Below, in pieces: positions 20,074 through 22,184 of a stretch of DNA of 22,184 bases; position 1 is the first letter of the stretch; each line of letters opens with the position of its first letter. The translations under genes and the position numbers were made by a program. Source of the DNA: Plantago elongata (Eukaryota > Streptophyta > Magnoliopsida > Lamiales > Plantaginaceae); the NCBI GenBank assembly GCA_036897095.1, contig JAYMSP010002858.1, positions 1-22,184 on the forward strand, given 5' to 3'. The notes under the pieces are model-generated. The model saw nothing but the letters and a program-made list of their open reading frames with translations, ran no database searches and was not told the origin of the DNA.

Positions 20074-20369
20074 CACTCCGGCGATATCTCCACCATCCGG
20101 CCATCAATCTTAAATCTGATACCATATTTGAGTAGCCCATGACCCGATCTATCTTTCTAATGTTTTCGTTTTTCATTTGGTTGATTTTTGAAACGGTTGG
20201 CTGGAATCCGGTTGTCTTCTCCAGCGATTTCTCCGCCGTCCGGCCACCAATCTTAAATCCGATTGCATATTTGAGTAGCTCATGGCTCAATCTACCTTTT
20301 TACCGGATTCGTTTTTCACTTGATAGACTTATGAAACAGTTGGTCGGAATCGAAGCTTTTTCGGTTGTC
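20074..20369. repeat. Diverged tandem duplication, about 143-bp period
   Basis: Two adjacent copies, about 20074-20216 and 20217-20369. Shared anchors are GCGAT (20081 / 20224), CCGGCCA..CAATCTTAAATC (20105 / 20248), CATATTTGAGTAGC, CGTTTTTCA and GAAAC.GTTGG.(T)GGAATC. The second copy carries an insertion of about 10 bp near its end. A third copy may begin at GGTTGTCTCCTCCGAC (20363). Neither strand gives a recognisable protein. Confidence 0.8.
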
Positions 20370-20569
20370 TCCTCCGACAGATATTTAACTACACAACACA
20401 TATAAATCATAACCTTGTCGTTTCCTCGATTTTCAAGTTTCTTCTCTCGATTCTTCAGTTTTTTTCGTTTTTCGTTTGGTTTTGATGATTTATAGTAATT
20501 TTTCGTAACAGTATATTTCGTGTGAAATTGTTGATATTTGAACTTTAATTGCATATGTTTGACCAGTAA

Positions 20570-21110
20570 TTATTGTGTCTAAACACGATGATAATATTGA
20601 AGAGATTGTGTATAAATGGGAGTGTGCTCTGTATGTTTTTTGTTAATTTATGTATAAAAATTATGTATGTTTTTGTTGATTTACGTTTTGTTTTGGTGAA
20701 GTTTTGTTCTAGTATGTTTTTTGTTGATTCATGTATGTATATGTTTTTGTTTGTGTCTATTATTTTATTTGTTTTGCCTTTTACAAAAACTAGTATAGAA
20801 GGTGTTTATTTTATGCAAATGATTTTTGTTATATATGATTGTATGTTTATGTATGTTTTTTGTTTATTCATGTATGAAAATTGTATGTGGTTGTTATTCA
20901 CTGAGACCGGTATATTTTGTTTGTTTTTGTGTATATATGTGTGTTTCTTGTATGTTTTTATTGATTCATGTATAAAAATTGTAAATGATTGTGGTTTTAT
21001 CCAGACCAGTATATTTTGTATGTTTTTTGCATATATATATATGTGTGTGTTCTTTGTATGTTTTGTGTTGATCTGTATCAAGACCGTGTATGTTTTTGTG
21101 AAGTTGTTGG
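20570..21110. repeat. T-rich degenerate repeat array with a spurious long open frame
   Basis: The motif TGTATGTTTTTTGTTGATTC and variants recurs near 20630, 20664, 20712, 20851, 20949 and 21055. The later copies are about 100 bp apart and are linked by GAGACCGGTATATTTTG (20902), CCAGACCAGTATATTTTG (21001) and CAAGACCGTGTATG (21079). A plus-strand frame runs open from 20573 (first ATG 20588) to 21217. Its product is an extreme Cys/Phe/Met/Val-rich string in step with the DNA repeat, with TETGIF / IQTSIF type echoes. It matches no family I know, so I treat it as a by-product of T-rich DNA rather than a gene. Confidence 0.65.
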
Positions 21111-21217
21111 GAAAAAGACAATCGCTAAAGACAATAAATGAAGGTGTTGATCCACCCAAATCATCTCTACAGAACAGGATGAGGATGACGACTTTTATCA
21201 ATCCGGTGTCATATTGA

Positions 21218-22184
21218 AAATTTAGAAGAGAATGAAGGCATATAAGTTCATTGAATATTAGTTTAATATTGACTATTTCGCTTTGTTTACCATGAACAAT
21301 TGGATACCAAGATTATTTACATTTTTTAATAATTGAATTTGTTTACTAATTTATGTAAGGTTTATCTGAAATTTTGTGTTTGTGTTTGTTAATTTGTACA
21401 CATTTTACCATTTGGTCTTAGTAATTTTAACATTAATTTTCATCATTTTATCATATGAAATACATGTAAAATATAGATAATTATATATCAAACATATGCA
21501 ATTTTATCTAATATATCAATATGATTGGATGAATATATAAGCCCCACAATGAACTGTAATTTAAAAAAGAGATTGGGTCAACTCGTGAAAATTAAATAGT
21601 ACAATTTTGTGTGCAAATTACTTATATTTAAATATTATATATGACCCTCAAAGACTTTTAATATATTGTGGGCTCTCAGGAGACTAACTCATTTATTTAA
21701 AAATTTTACCGATGTTTCTATAAGTGTATTGTAATAATGTATTACAAGTAAGTATTTTTAGTGAGTTTGCCTAAGAATTAAAATCTATAAAGTTAAAAGA
21801 AACATTTATGAAAATTCATACTCTCTCCATCATGTTAATAACGGAACATTCTCATATACACATTTTTTAAGAAAGATAATCCCGCTAAACTTTTTAAAGT
21901 TTCCTAACTTTATTCTTTTTGCATTTCGTTACAAACTTCCTAACCTATAAATGAAAAGAAATTTCCGTACTAACTAATTTTTTATTATATCTAGGGCGAA
22001 TTACATTCCCTGTTAGATTTAAAAGTTGCAGATGGCTACCACCCAGATCAACAATTACATATAAGTCCTAGTCGATAAAAATCAATTACATCCAGGTCCA
22101 CGAATTTGACTTTCAGCGAACTTAAGCCCGAAAAAGTCATTTCTGCCCCTGTTTGAATTTCAGATTTTGCATTTGGCCAAACAG
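21218..22184. other. AT-rich DNA to the window edge, possible element remnants
   Basis: No coding region is supported. At 21819-21855 the string ACTCTCTCCATCATGTTAAT resembles the terminus of a Stowaway-like MITE (consensus CTCCCTCCGTCC), but no matching inverted end is found. At 22015-22100 AATTACAT recurs with nearby AAGTCC/AGGTCC, as seen in some repetitive plant DNA. The region is cut by the window end. Confidence 0.3.

Noticed and set aside
20030-20554. Small frames on both strands over the 143-bp duplication
   Set aside because: Neither strand's product is recognisable, and the frame is not kept between the two repeat copies.
1-22184. CRISPR arrays, bacterial-type operons or phage modules
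   Set aside because: None present. Gene structure, introns and element types are those of a plant nuclear genome.

Overview
The window is nuclear DNA from a flowering plant. It has introns with GT/AG borders, AT-rich intergenic DNA, a Ty1/copia element, a tRNA-derived SINE, and plant-only gene families. The NLR is of the R1/Rx-like coiled-coil type, and together with the other proteins it suggests an asterid eudicot, possibly Lamiales. That placement is an impression from sequence style, not a database result.

Layout. 1-1275: AT-rich DNA with an N-terminal scrap of a hAT/zf-MYM-type transposase (306-593). At its right edge (about 1237-1275) lies the displaced 5' tip of an NLR gene. 1276-4801: a minus-strand copia element with two 164-165 bp LTRs, a tRNA-iMet-type primer site, gag, and reverse transcriptase/RNase H. 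Protease and integrase are missing, and the frames carry stops and one frameshift. 4802-7419: the rest of the NLR, a pseudogene with a nonsense codon and several frameshifts. 7426-7791: a possible acidic two-exon tail. 7792-9000: AT-rich spacer. 9000-14585: a WEB1/PMI2-type chloroplast-movement gene on the plus strand, with a 5'UTR intron of more than 1 kb and two coding exons. Its coding intron holds a 79-bp SINE flanked by 13-bp duplications. 14586-15995: a six-exon LHCA5 gene on the minus strand, convergent with the WEB1-like gene. 16756-19577: a two-exon VID27/CYPRO4-like gene on the minus strand. 19578-22184: no convincing gene. It holds a diverged 143-bp tandem duplication, a T-rich degenerate repeat that produces a long spurious frame, and AT-rich DNA that may include a Stowaway-like terminus.

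How it fits together. The left third is a decaying disease-resistance locus. The copia element landed inside the first coding exon, separating about ten N-terminal codons from the remaining coiled-coil/NB-ARC/LRR sequence. Both target-site copies and both halves of the split codon region can still be read. The right two thirds hold three intact-looking housekeeping genes. Two of them act in chloroplast light use: blue-light chloroplast movement and a photosystem I antenna protein. I find no previously undescribed system. The best observations are the exact reconstruction of the insertion into the NLR, the in-frame loss of protease/integrase, the intronic SINE, and the unexplained tandem repeats at the right end.
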